Assembly (NCBI GenBank): GCA_905147135.1
Contig: LR990049.1
Location: forward strand, 15,083,428 to 15,147,427
Reading direction: 5' to 3'
From: Blastobasis lacticolella
Lineage: Eukaryota > Arthropoda > Insecta > Lepidoptera > Blastobasidae
DNA: 64,000 bases
Part shown: in pieces, positions 36,820 through 49,900 of the stretch
Layout of the letters: every line of letters begins with the position of its first letter
Numbering within the stretch: the stretch's first letter is position 1
Notes under the pieces: generated by a model
The model's database searches: none
What the model saw: the letters and a program-made list of their open reading frames with translations, nothing else
Told to the model about the DNA's origin: nothing
Translations under genes and position numbers: made by a program

Positions 36820-37359
36820 CTAATGGCTGACAATAGGGTTACTCATGTCCTCACACACCCGCTCCAGTATAACATTTTTCGCATTCTTCAACCTTTCCCA
36901 GCAAGAGGCTGTTCTCTGTCTCAAAATAGCGAAAAAATCAGGAACGCCAGCATCGGAAAACATGGCTTTTGCACTACAGAAACAAGGAAGTTTCAAAAAA
37001 ATACGAAAGGCGTCGTTATATTGTACGCGAAGCACGTTTATGGACCGTTTGGTGTACTTTGTCCACATACTACAACTATAAAAGCATTGACAGAATGCCT
37101 TGAACAAAGTAACTTTTACTTCTTCGGTGCATCGCGCAAATCTACGTGCAAGCATGTAGCACCGGATCGGATCGGATCGGATTGCTAGTGCCCTTCGCTC
37201 GCGTTCGATGTCAATATCATCGGACAGCGTGTCCGTGAGAATATGCCCAAGGTACCTAAAATTATCGACATATAGGCCGAAATATAGGCCGTAGGCGGTT
37301 ACGAAGGTCCCTGAGAACCGTTCGATAAGAGGTGACTGATACCATAATATGTCCACCAA
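36820..37359 (-). pseudogene. Non-LTR reverse transcriptase fragment, C-terminal part
   Basis: A 179-codon minus-strand ORF. The peptide has FRYLGHILTD, then MLARRFARCTEEVKVTLFKA, VQYNDAFRIFLKLP and CSAKAMF. This is the region after the catalytic domain (thumb and connecting region) of a LINE type common in Lepidoptera. The YxDD catalytic box should lie upstream (above 37360) and is not there; 37360-37450 on the same strand looks unrelated. A (GGATC)n run at 37161-37180 adds residues in the middle of the ORF. Dead fragment. Confidence 0.75.
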
Positions 37360-37449
37360 GGAAACCCTTCAGAGCTTTTCTCTGAATGTTGCGCAGATTC
37401 TTCCTCTGTGTGATCTCGTTGAGGGCATCGTGACGGTCATCATCTAATA

Positions 37450-38090
37450 GGGAGGAACCTACGAAGTGGAAGATAATGTAATCTCCCCCAGGATTTAGGA
37501 TAAAACAATCTTAATCCGGCGCCACACGCTTGCCAAACCCCGACAAGCTGTCACAAGTCCAAGCGTGTGATACCCCAATTCCCCCCCTATCACTTTGATT
37601 TTGCTTGACTTGTGGAGTGGAGGATTTGCCTGCACTCGCTACCGATCCAATGATCCGATCGAGTGACGGATTTTTGGCACAAATCAAAGTTTGTAGTTAA
37701 CTAGTTTTCTTTTTGTATTAGACGGCAGTCAAACAGCCTATCTGATAAAAAGTGATCACTGACACATATGCGTCATCAATGCGTTGCCCTGAAGACTAAA
37801 ATGAAATGCCTCATTCCGTGCCTGTAATTACGCTAGCTACATTATCGTTCAAATCGGAACACAACAATGCAAACATTGTTGCTTGGCTGCAGAAATAGAT
37901 AAGACGGTTGTAAGTAGGTACTCACCCAGACAAGCTCTTCAGTCTTAACAGAGTCCTACCACCTGATAACGCACTTTCAGCGGTGAGTGTAGTGTTTGTA
38001 TTGAAATGGCTGTGGATGTGGATGGCTGTCTTCTAATTATTTAGTACTTCCTTTATTAAACAAGTACCTACTTCGCCACTAGGTCTAGGT
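37450..38090. other. Noncoding stretch upstream of the release factor gene
   Basis: No ORF or repeat recognised. It separates the LINE fragment from the duplicated ETS block. Confidence 0.35.
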
Positions 38091-38092
38091 CA

Positions 38093-38204
38093 CATCTAAG
38101 TCACAAAAGTATTTTCCGGAAGTACAAATAGAACAGTATACAGTAACAGGTATATATACCATCTAAGTCAGAAAAGTATTTTCCGGAAGTACAAATAGGA
38201 CAGT
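38093..38204 (+). promoter_or_regulatory. Duplicated 45-bp block with ETS sites, probable promoter region
   Basis: 38093-38137 and 38160-38204 are 45-bp direct copies with two differences. Each contains TTCCGGAAGT, a strong ETS-family (GABP/NRF-2-like) site (CCGGAAGT at 38116-38123 and 38183-38190). They lie 240-350 bp before the start codon of the mitochondrial release factor gene, a class of nuclear gene often driven by such sites in animals. No TATA box is evident. Confidence 0.55.
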
Positions 38205-38444
38205 GCTGCCATCATCTATTGTTATAATAATATTTCTACTTGACAATAGATGGCGCATATATCAGAAAAAGTTAGCAAATGTCAAAGTGTATCCGAACAA
38301 AGAACGAATGAAAATGCAATGTCGTTCATTCAAAAATGTCATTTTCATGTCGACTGTCTGTCAATGTCATGTTTCCGAGTCGATTTTGTTATGTTTGGAG
38401 TAAAATAACCTGAAAAACTTAAAAACTGTTAATTAGTTAAATTT

Positions 38445-39754
38445 ATGAGCATGTCTTTTTTAAGAGCTACTTTATTTACAAGATTATGTAAGTTAGACAT
38501 ATCGCCCTCTTTCATTTCTAGACGATTCTTGCAAAACTCGTTGAATTTGGATGATCCCAATCTTCAGAAATATCTTACTTCTTTACTCATAGAACATGAA
38601 AATCTTCTCTGTAAGCACAGAAATTCCGTCGATAACCAAAGGTTACGCCAAATTAAGCCTATTGTTTTCGTCTTAGAACAGAGGATATGTTTGCATGATA
38701 ATATAGCATCCCTGAAAGAACTCAGAAAGAAAGAAAATCAAGATGAAGAAATGACGAAAATGGTGAAAGAAGAAGCCCAAATATATTTGAAGCGTTTGAA
38801 AGAAGTCGATAGCGAACTGAGTAACGTTTTGGTGGAACCATGTTTATCTGAAGGAGGTGTAATGTTGGAAATCACAGCTGGTGCAGGCGGTCAAGAAGCT
38901 ATGCTCTTTGCAAAACAGTTGTGTGATGTGTACAGAAGATATGCAGAGTATAAGGATTGGGAACTTGACATTGCGTCAATTGAAAAGTCTGATATTGGGG
39001 GTGTAAGGAAAGTGTCGCTGCTGATATCTGGCTTAGGAGTGCCAGAACTATTGAAGATGGAAGCGGGGGTACACAGAGTGCAGAGAGTGCCTACTACAGA
39101 AAAGGGGGGCCGAATTCACACGAGCACTGTGTCTGTAGCAATATTACCTCAACCCACAGAGATAGAGTTGGAGATCCCTGAACGTGACATACAAATAGAG
39201 ACAAGAAGAGCGAGTGGGGCGGGAGGTCAGCATGTGAACACGACAGACAGTGCAGTCCGTATTACTCATGTCCCCACTGGAACAGTAGTTGACTGTCAGG
39301 AAGGCAGGTCCCAGATCAAGAACAAACAAATTGCAATGCAAAAACTGAGAACTCTTCTCATGGACAAGCAGCTTCAGGAGCAATCTTCAAAAATAAATTC
39401 CGAAAGGAAATCTCAAGTGAGGCAACAATATAGTTTTCTCAAGATTATTACAACTGCTTTATAATTTATGATGAAGTGTTCATTCTTTTGATTCATACCC
39501 TAATTATTTCCTTTCAGGTTGGTAACAGTAACAGAAATGAGAAAATTCGAACTTACAATTATCCTCAAGATAGAGTCACCGAGCACCGTGAAGGTGGTGC
39601 ATCATACAGTCTAAAGAGCTTTATGGAAGGATCGGAGCAATTGGAGACATGCCAGGAGTCATTACTGCGTCAACAACGATACATTGACCTCATGAATGAC
39701 ATTAAAGAATTCACCATGAAATTAAATGAAGATAAAGTGAGCTCTAATCATTAA
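38445..39754 (+). CDS. mRF1: Mitochondrial peptide chain release factor 1 (MTRF1L/mRF1 type)
   Basis: A class-I release factor that recognises stop codons on mitochondrial ribosomes and triggers hydrolysis of the peptidyl-tRNA. Two exons, 38445-39416 and 39518-39754, joined in phase 0 over a 101-bp GT-AG intron (donor GTGAGG, acceptor TTTCCTTTCAG), give 402 aa. Residues 1-30 are basic and hydrophobic, fitting a mitochondrial presequence. Residues 144-151 carry the AGAGGQEA motif of domain 2. The stop-codon recognition loop reads VPTTE (PxT of RF1 type, 216-218). The catalytic GGQ is at 260-262 within [16 protein letters not shown]. Exon 2 supplies [18 protein letters not shown], which every RF1 has, so the unspliced end of exon 1 (RQQYSF..., stopping at 39464) is not the real C-terminus. 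Full length; no sign of decay. Confidence 0.95.
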
Positions 39755-39950
39755 TTGGGTATGTTAAAATTGTTAATGTTTATGTGAATTTCTTATAATT
39801 GTTGTAGAATATATTTATTTATTAACAGTTATGTTGGAAATGTATGTAACTGTAAATTATTAGTAAGCTTTCAAAAAATATACTTTCCAAATGAGTATAA
39901 TATAAATTAGTACTTATTTATTTATTCTTGCTTCCTAAATGATCATGTTA

Positions 39951-39992
39951 AATAAAATAAATAAAACAGTTGTCATATAATAAATATTTATT
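39951..39992. promoter_or_regulatory. Facing poly-A signals of convergent genes
   Basis: AATAAA on the plus strand (39951-39956), about 200 bp after the release-factor stop codon, and AATAAA on the minus strand (39987-39992), about 900 bp after the gene A stop codon. If both are used, the two 3' ends meet or overlap here. Other AATAAA hexamers exist nearby, so the choice is a guess. Confidence 0.35.
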
Positions 39993-40906
39993 TTAGCATC
40001 TGAAATAAAATTATAAAGAAAACACATCTACTACAGTACATAATGACAGATTTAAAACACTAAATCTAATAGTATTATTTAATTAAATCAACAAGGGTAT
40101 GTAGTATTTCAGTAAAGATTTTCTAGTTTCCATCCCAGATAATATTTTTAATCTTTGCTAGGACGGAATAAACATCAACCATTTATTACATAAAATAATA
40201 AAACGAATGCATAATACACACATTTATAAATTGCTAACACAATTTACTTGCAAAAGCTATCTATCAAATTATTTGGTAACTTTCAATATTATTTTTATTC
40301 TTTCCAATTCATTACCTACCTATTACATGTTCTTATATCATATAACTTATCCTTCTCATTATTAATAATAAATAAATTTGATATGAACAACCACTGCCTG
40401 AAGTTCTGGCACCTTGGGAGCATACTCTTTTAATAATTAAACTATTCATTAAATAGAAAACATGAAGATTTTTATTTAGGTACTAAATTGTGATATGTGA
40501 AAATGACATGTAACTATTCCTTTCTTATAAATTTATAAATGCACATAAAATCTGAATTATAATTTAACAAAATATTCTAAAGCTGAGCTAACCTGTCTAT
40601 CCTTTAGGTACAAATAGGTCCTAACAATATGTTTTGATTATTCCTCTTATAAATTCAACGATTTCAGACTATAACAAAAAATTACATCATTTTGCTTAGA
40701 AGAAAACATTTATGCCCCCTATGTTGGTTAGTTACACATGCACAAGGTCAGACTGCACTCAGCAAAACTGCACGGCTGCCTGTATTAGACATACACCCTA
40801 TATTTTGAACTGCAAGGCGTGACAATTATTTACTAACTAGCTAGGTTTTTACCAGTCTTGCCGCATCGTGTAGTTCTGCTTAGTGCGTTTAGTTAGACCT
40901 AAAGAT

Positions 40907-43900
40907 TTATAAAAAGTGCTTTACAACCAATAATATATTTACAACAGACCAGATGATACTGCAGCGCCGGAGACTCCCTCTCCCGCACATATCAATGTTG
41001 CTTTCCTGAAACGCGATAGTAATATTGTTATTGTTATAAATTGTGAGCAGTACATGTGGTTATGTAAGGGACGACATTTAAGGCAAGCAGTTGTACGATT
41101 TGGTCGAGTCTGGTGTGTAGTGGGTACTTTCAGGGGAAGGTATCGCGGATAATAGTATAGTATATTTGTATTGTTGTTAGTATGTACAGCGTAAGCCCTA
41201 GTAAGGATATAATGTGAGAAAAAAATTTGGTATCAGAAAGCAGTGCCCGCGGTCTGTCGGATTCGCGAGCTCATGGCTTTAGACGCGCATAGTGGAGCAG
41301 GATATGTAGGAAAGCGGACCCTGGTTGAAGCCGGGTTTGACCCGATGGTGCGATGATGATGATTCAAGGCCAGCAGTAAATAACCAGGTGAGCTGGCCCT
41401 AAAGATAGTGTGATACAATGTAAATAAAATAAGTGTTTTCACTATTTTATTTACATCGTCGACAATTTCTCGAAAACATAAAGCTACTCGCCTCCGTATG
41501 GTTCCTAATGCAGGAGGTCGGTTGTTTCCTGTACAGCGGGTGCATATGCTTGAGGCACGGCAGTGACTCGTTGTAATTCACTTCAGTGGGGTCCACGGAC
41601 AGGACGCTGTCCTCTCCGCGAGGACAGAGGGCGTCCACCACCACTAACAACATGTTGGTGTAGTTGACCAGTTGGACGAGGAAGGGCCTCTTGCATTCGC
41701 TCATTGGTTTGTTTAACTTCTCATTTAAGTTATTGTAGTCCAGTTGGTACAGGTGCATCTCCCTATCGCAGGGCGTTGGTCTCGTGCGGTTTATCAGCAC
41801 CAGTTTCTCGAAGTCCCGCTCCACCACCTTGGACACCGGCTTCGGCATGTAGTCGTACGAATCTTCTTCGCTCTCGTAGTTTTGATATGCTGTTCGGAAA
41901 AATTGCAGTAAGTACAGTACAGTTTATGGATGTGAGACGTTGAAAGAAAAATAGATACATGCGAGAAAAATAAAGGTTGTAGAAAACAATACTTTAAGAA
42001 ATGAGTTAATGAAGTAGAAAAAAAATTAAGTAGCTTGGTAGCTCAGACTGCTGTCGCGTACCTATCAATTGAAGATTTAAAATAAAAGTTTTATATAAAA
42101 ATTCAGTCAGGATCGAATTGATTAAGGCACATTTAGGTACTTATCAAATAAGGTATAAATAAGCAAGATTATAGAATAAAAACATTGACTTTTACCATGC
42201 AGACTATTACAAAGTAGGTAGGGTACTATATACAAGTGATACAATATTGACGATCTATTTAAATATTTAGGACACGCAAATCCTCGGACTGGATTCACTA
42301 GCGCTAAGTATTTCTAATGTTTTCAGTACAATATGTTCAGTTGATTTATCCGAATTCGGTCACAATTTGCGAATAATAAAATGGCAGTCTAAACATGCAC
42401 ATTCCGAGGGATTTTGGTCTAAATTATTGAAAAGGAAATACGGCACTGGTTTATAAATACAAAGGTAGTGCCCACGCACGACACGACTACTGTGCTCGCT
42501 CTAGAACTCACCAGTGGGTGTAACATATTCTGAAAACAAGATGGAGCCATTACTACATTCGGTACATAGTTGACTACATCCAATTGTTGACTCCGTAAGT
42601 AAATTTTGATTGCTAAGACTTTCAAGATGCTAAATAGTCCTTGGACGTGATATCGTCGAGCACTCGCATGCGCTCAAAATATACCAATTCGATTCATAGG
42701 ATTGTTCTCTAATTGCAAATCTAATTGTGCACACATAGTTCACTAAGACATATAGTTCTAATTTTTATACATATAAGGTTACAGTCCATAAATCCTTAAG
42801 ATAATGTATCCTGTATACCCTTTTTGTATCCTTCATGGACTCCTTTAGCTACTGTGTTAGGAAAAAAGACTGTGAATGTGTTTCGGTTAGTAAGTACTTA
42901 AAGATATACTTCCAACAATTCATGCACAGAAACATCAATAAGCGAGTAGCTGTTTCTGGCTGGATACTGTTCAATGGATATTTGTCGCAGTTATGCAATA
43001 GTAATTCACTTGGTGGCTAGTGTGCTCGTTGTCATGCAGAACAGCACAAATCATGCTGACAACGCCCAGAGTAACATCAACCATTGTTACTGTAACATCG
43101 TCAGTACAGTCTCATAACCATATAACATCTCTTCAGTTCAACACATCGAATTTCATCATCTAATAAACTTCGGGGCTCTATTGTAAAAACATTGAATACT
43201 CACCATCGTCGAAGGAGTAGCTGGAGGCCTGCGCCGAACCTACTGCAATGGAATTATACATCCATACCGTTGTCGCCAACAACCACGCCATTACAAGTCG
43301 GAAATTCTCCAGAGGCTAGAAAATAATAATCGTTCTAATATTATAAATGCGAAAGTTTGTAAGGATATATGTTTTATGTTCATTACTCCTTCACGCAAAA
43401 ACTACTATGCAGATATTAATTAAATTTTGCAGTAATATAAGATATATTACTGCAAAATTTAATTTAATAGCCCAGAATATCACAAAAGCCCGAAATTAAC
43501 CGAATTTTACGCGGCACACTCGCGGGCAAAGCTAGTTATAAATCATCGTTGACAAATTCACACAACGCCATCTAGCCCCAAACTAAGCAATATTATATAA
43601 TCAAGTATTAATTATTGACATTTTCATAATTATATCGTCCTTACCGTCATCAACATAGAAGCGAAATTAGTCGTTTTCTTTTCTCTAAAACAAACGGCTT
43701 GATAGTCTATTATATGCACTGCTTTGTACACTTCTTCATCCACTAATTTCAGCATGACGTCTGGTCGGACCTGAAATGACATTATCTTTTAAGGAACTTG
43801 TTTTTGAAATGTAATAATGCTTCATGCTATACATACCTTTCCAAAGAACTGGCCTGTTTGATTAGCATCCTTACTGACAATTATCCAGCCATTGCTATCC

Positions 43901-46900
43901 ACTAAATAGCACTCCCAGCTGTCGTGTAGACATGTCATGCACTCCTTGTTGTGTTCACACTGAAAATTTATACAAAAAGGTGTGACGGGGGTAGGTACCT
44001 ATAGAAGAAGGGGTATCCCATTCTATGTTATCCTTTTCTGTCGCCAAGTAACCCGCAAGAATATTCCGCCTGGAATCATAACCGCCGTCCTCATAGTGAA
44101 AACTGGTCTCCGAGATTGGAAAGAATCCTGAGCTACTGAAAAGCTCCCATGGTTCAACTAATTATAATTGTGTATTACTTAAACCATACATTTTTCACTC
44201 AGTTTATATTTGGTGGGATTTCAATGTTGGTACATGGAACTACAAAAACAAACGAAGAATTGTTGAGTATAGTGAAGAAGAGAAATTTACTGAAAGTTAT
44301 TGAGAACAGAAAGGGGAAATGATAAGACATGACAACTTTTTAAGAATGATAATAGTAGGCAAAATCGAGGGAAATAGAGGAAGGGGAAGGCCAAGATTTG
44401 AATATTGAAAGGCCGTGAACGAAAAAGCGAGCAACGAGGATTATGAACAGATGAAGAGATTGGCGGACAGGAGAGAGGAGTGGCAATTGCTCCACCGACA
44501 AGAGGTGCACTCTTAAATATATGACGATGACATGGATCTAAATGTAGAATCGTAGATGTTACTGACCACTTTTTATCAATGGCTGTAGCCGTTCTAGGTA
44601 CTCATTTATTCAATATACTTGCAAAGGGAACCCACCGACGACGTGATGTTGTCGAACCACTCGCTGAGCCGCTCGTGTTTGAACTGGAACCCTATCACCG
44701 CCGCCGGCGCCTTCTTGTGCCCGTCGCCATGGAACACCGCGTGGGAGGCGGTGACCACAGCCGAGGTGACGTTGAGCGGCGTCTTGTCCGTGCTCATGTC
44801 GACGCTGTAGACGTAGCTGAGGGCGTCCACGGCGTGTTGCTCCACCGCCCGTCGGTACCACACCTCGTCTATCGCGCGCGGGTACTGCTTGCCGAACTCC
44901 GCTCTGGAACGAATTTGAAAGGGATTCATTGAGAGAGATGGATTGACGAGTACATAACATACATTTTCTGTGCTATTGGTTGCATTGCAAACTTTTTATT
45001 TAGATACATTGATGAAAAATTGGTTTGCGACAGAGTTTAGAACATCTCCTACAAGTTAGAATGGCAAGATCATTCATGTCAAACTTGACGTTGGGTTAAC
45101 TGTTTCTATATCTTAAGTTCTCTCTTTTCAATGTAAGTTAGTTTACCTTTTGGTTCTTTAACATAAATTTCATTGTTACCTAAATCTATGTCCATTATGA
45201 TTTCGCTGCTTTGATAGCCCGAGTTTTGAAGTTAACGCTACTCTGTTTTCGTAGTCAAAGTCCTACTTTTGTAGTAAGCAGATACTCACTTTTCGCTGTC
45301 ATGCGCCCTCGGCGGGTGGGTCTGCCAGCGGGTGAGGCCGCTGTGCGTCGCAAGGAACGCCACGATGTATCCGAACCGCTGGATGAATTCCGCCCTGCGA
45401 CCAAACGTGTATGATTCAAATAGATGTACAAACAACAGACCTTTTAGTCTTCTTGCATGTGGGTATTGTGGCAGGTATATGGTACTTGGGTACGTTACGT
45501 GCGATCTAAGTACTTACTTAGATATCTACTTAGATAATATTAGGCCCCAGATTACTGGGGCCCTATTTTTGAACCGCTCGCATCCACGCGAGCGCTTGCA
45601 TGCGCTATCTGTCTCTTTCACATTCGTAGTAAGTTGCTAGAGATCACGTTAAGTCGAACGGTTTTCAATTTTGATTAACGGCATAAAATATCCAATATTT
45701 TGATACATATCGCTGAGATTTCCTATTTTTGAACCGTTCGCTTTCGGTATTGCCAATGTAATTTTAAAAATTGTACTTAGGTACAATTTTTCATGCCGAT
45801 AATCAAAATTGAAAACCGTACGACTCGCTGCGAGTGGTTCAAAAATACGAGCCGCTGGGTGTAAATGTAGGTATGTGTGTAGGATGGATTCGATCTTTCA
45901 TCAATTCTTTTACATTAGGTACTCGAATTTGAATTTTCAAATTACACTAATGAATGTTTTATTTTTAATCCAAACCGATATTTTTTGCAGTATGTAATGT
46001 AATTCATTATATGTTATAGGTATGTATATTGTTCTGTTTCATCTAATTCCTATCACAACAATCAACTACCTACTTAAATATAAATCTAACATTGTTCTCA
46101 TAGTCATCCACTATAAACATTTTTCTAACACTAACACATTTATATACCACCTGGGCGTCCGCTGCAATTTATACTAATTTTACCCGTTTACTTACATTCC
46201 TCGTATTTGCTTTAAGAAATGGTTAGTTACTTATACTAAATACTACTTATTGTCTACTTTACATCTGAGATGTTTCTTGTTCTATTGTAGGTACCTCCTG
46301 ACGTACCTTGGTACTTTCTACAAATTTCACGTCTCCTACTAGATTAATTACAAATTCTTTCAAATTCTGTCATCAAGTAGCAGATACCGCCTCGTCTTTT
46401 TACGCATTATCCTTATATCTAGCATGATATGAAGACCGTCAGACTTCTACTTGAGCCCAAGTTGATTAATGATACGTAGGTACCACAGTTGATAGATATA
46501 ATGATGTTCCTTTGATAATCAAACATTCATAGGTAGATACCGTAGATACCACGCCGCAGATAGATCGCCACTCCTTCTTATGAACATTGTCATGTTCTTA
46601 TACCATGATGTGATTCAGTAAAATAATGTCATGCAATAAGTCGTTTTTGTCGAAAGTGTACTTTACCTCGGCAATAATCCGATCACTTTTGTCAATGGGC
46701 TATCCAGGCAACAGTTAACATAAAAGTATTGTGCAATATTAAGTCGTATTTTACAATATTTGTAGAAGCTGGTCGTAAATTTACAAAAAATAATTATGTT
46801 GGGTGCAGCAATCAAGCATTATTTAAAAACTGCTTTCACTAAATCCTTGTCAGGCTCCTCGGAATTGCAGAAAACGATAAGAGGCAATTTTGTCGTTTCG

Positions 46901-49900
46901 ACATGTGCAAATAACGATATAATTTATGAAACATATTAAGTATTCATTAAAAACTTACGCCTTATCATCCGATGCGGACTCAGAAATGCTTTTGTTGAAC
47001 CAAACCGTGTTTCTTGAATCGTAGACTAACGCTTGCATTAACCCGTGATCGCCTAGAATACGTAAATTTATCATTTAGTTTAAAGGTGTTCATCATGAAT
47101 AATATCCTGTAATCCTAATAATACTTATAGGCAAATGTAGAAAGATTCGTCATAATCTCCACACTGGTGGTTTTGAGACCGCGGTGTTGAATAAAATATT
47201 GGGTCCTTACCTATGAATTGGAGTTTTTTTTGCATTTACACATTTGCTCAAATAATTTATATTATTTTCTCAAGGTTTTATAAGGGTTTGAAAATACTCC
47301 TTTTCATTTCTTATCAGTTTTGCCACTTTAACCACATGTCATTTTATGAAAAGGGTAGGTATCCAAATGAAATGGTATGCTCTAATTAGTTTCATGTTGA
47401 CTGAAATATACCTATAGTTTCATCGTAATCGTATTGGCCATTTCCAGTAAATTGAAAAATTAGCTTATAAAAAATTTCAGTTTCCGTAGTGTTCGCCGTA
47501 CAAAACGCTAATCATAGATAAGGACCTAATATATCATAGAGAACAGAGCTGCCTATTTTCGCTCTGCGAAGGCCTGAATCCTAGATGGTCTACATCTAAC
47601 AGTGGCCTTGTGATTGTGAGTTAGTCGGATAGGGTTACTTGGTGATACTAAGTACTTGGCTGCCGGACAGTACACGGCTAACGGAGGTCATAGCAACCTT
47701 GGCCTATATTATGTTTTGATTGATTCGTTTGCAATTGCCTCTACTGCTACTAGTTTAATTAGGACTGACTATTAGTTATAACAGTTATATTGTATGTTAC
47801 TTACAATAATACTCGTTCCTTGGTGTGTTGTTCAATACTTTGTTCCGTTCCCTAGTTTCTGGTGTTCCTGTGGAAATAAATTTTCAAGATTTTAGCACTA
47901 TGTTTTGTCTGAAATATTCAATTAGGTATGTATGTAGATTAATAAATAATCAGCACAAATTCAAAATCAAAACCGTCCACGGACTTAAACTTCAAGACTT
48001 GTTGAGACTTGAAACATCAGATGGCGTTCTACAATCAGGTGGCCTGTTAGCTAGTTTACTTCCCTCTTTTATATAAAAAGAAAATCCTTACCGTTGTTGT
48101 GTTTCTCGTGGGCCGGTTTGTTCTTGTGGTGCTCCGGCGGGCGCGGCTTGGCGGGCCAGCGCCAGCCGGGCTTCGCCACGCGCTCCAGGAAGTAAGAGAG
48201 CTCGTCCTCCGGAGAGTCGAAGGTGCGCTCGTAGTGGCGGCAGTAGAGCCTGAAGTTTGAAAGATTTAACATTAAAATTAGCCTTAAAGGCGTCCGAAAG
48301 CTACATATCAAGATTCTCTCTTTTTTTCCTCGACTACTTATTTACTCTCTTTTTGCTTCCTTACACACCCTTCGCTTTCTCTAGTTGTGGATTTATGTTC
48401 CCTATAATATTCATGCTTCCTTTTATTCCGATCGCTAGACTACTGAAAGACTACTGTAGGCCTACTGGAAGTAATTTCTTCATAGAAATAAGTAGGCCTG
48501 TTGTGTCTTCTATACTACTGTAATTTTTTTTCTGTATCTTGTGTACAATAAATAGTTAAATAAATAAAAATGATCTAGCCATGATTTCTTCTTTTCTTTC
48601 ACGGGGTGTAATGTGGAACCGAATAAAGAGTTGTCAATGTCTAGAACGAATTATTACAGTGCAGGATTTTGTTTATCGAAGCTTAGGTACGTTGTGTTCT
48701 TGCTTGCTCTGTGTTCTTGTATGTTAAGATACGCAAGTTCGACTGTCTGTCTGTTATGGTCTTGTAAACTGGTTTAATAATGTTGGCGCCTCTAAGGTTT
48801 CAATAGGTACCTATATATATGTACGAGCGAACTTCTAAACAACGGCGTTGGTCTAGTGGCAGCGTACTTGCAAAAGCAATAACCAAGTTTAAGCAATACT
48901 CCAATGTCCGGGAACTGGATGAGTGACCGTGATGAGTGACGATATCATAATGTTTGGTTGCACTTTTCGGGCCTACAAATCTCAGACGCATTGATAATAA
49001 ATACAGTATTGTCCCCGACTCACCAATCCGGATGCACGCTCCATTTGTCCGACAAATACTGTCTCGCCGATATGTTCTTAGACGTGAGCGAGAGTCGGTG
49101 GATGTCGTCTGTAGGCGGGGGCGTGATGCGGTGCCGGCCGTAGTTCTCTGGTATCGTCAGCACCAGAGTGAAGGGCGAATCGCTGATGCCAGTCCAGTAG
49201 AAATGCCTCTTTCCTCGCGAAACGCGTTTCTGAAAGAGAAGCATTTGATATGTGAATTTAACCATTTGTACGCAAGTTTGCACCGTGATCACAGATTATA
49301 GCCAGTGGCCCGGTGAACTTGATCTTTGATGAAAATCGTTATCGGGGAACTGTTTTCGTGGTTTCAGTACTAACAGTATAAGTAATAGCAATATGTGTGA
49401 GAAGCTCCTGTATGACTTACCATATCGTCCATGTGGTATTTGACGTTCATTATTTTATTCCCTGTCTTTTGATCGATAATTTCTTTCCGGAACTGAAACA
49501 AACATCAATCAATTAATAAAGGGTTTCATATGGAATTGCAGATGAGAACAAGGTAGATATATACTGTATATACCTATATCTAGATACTGTGCAAATCTGT
49601 ATTCATCCTGTAATAATGATCTAATCTAATATGCATTTTACATCTATCTATAGAATGCTCAGAGGGAATTAGAAATAATAGATTGTAGGTATAACAGTCT
49701 ATTCACTCTTAGTCTTGATTAAGCCTTGAAGCAGTCCAGGTTATACTGTTCGAAATGCCTCAGTAAGTATACTGTGCAAATCAGCATCCATCTTGTAAGT
49801 TATCTTTGAGGAAACCAGTTACTTTTTAAATCCCGACAAAAAGACTAGTGTTTTGAGTTTGACGTGATATCTGTATATCTGTCTGTGGCGTCGTACCTCC

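Noticed and set aside
44579..44932. 117-codon plus-strand ORF over gene A exon 19
   Set aside because: Antisense shadow; the minus strand has the conserved alpha-2/delta sequence with matching splice sites.
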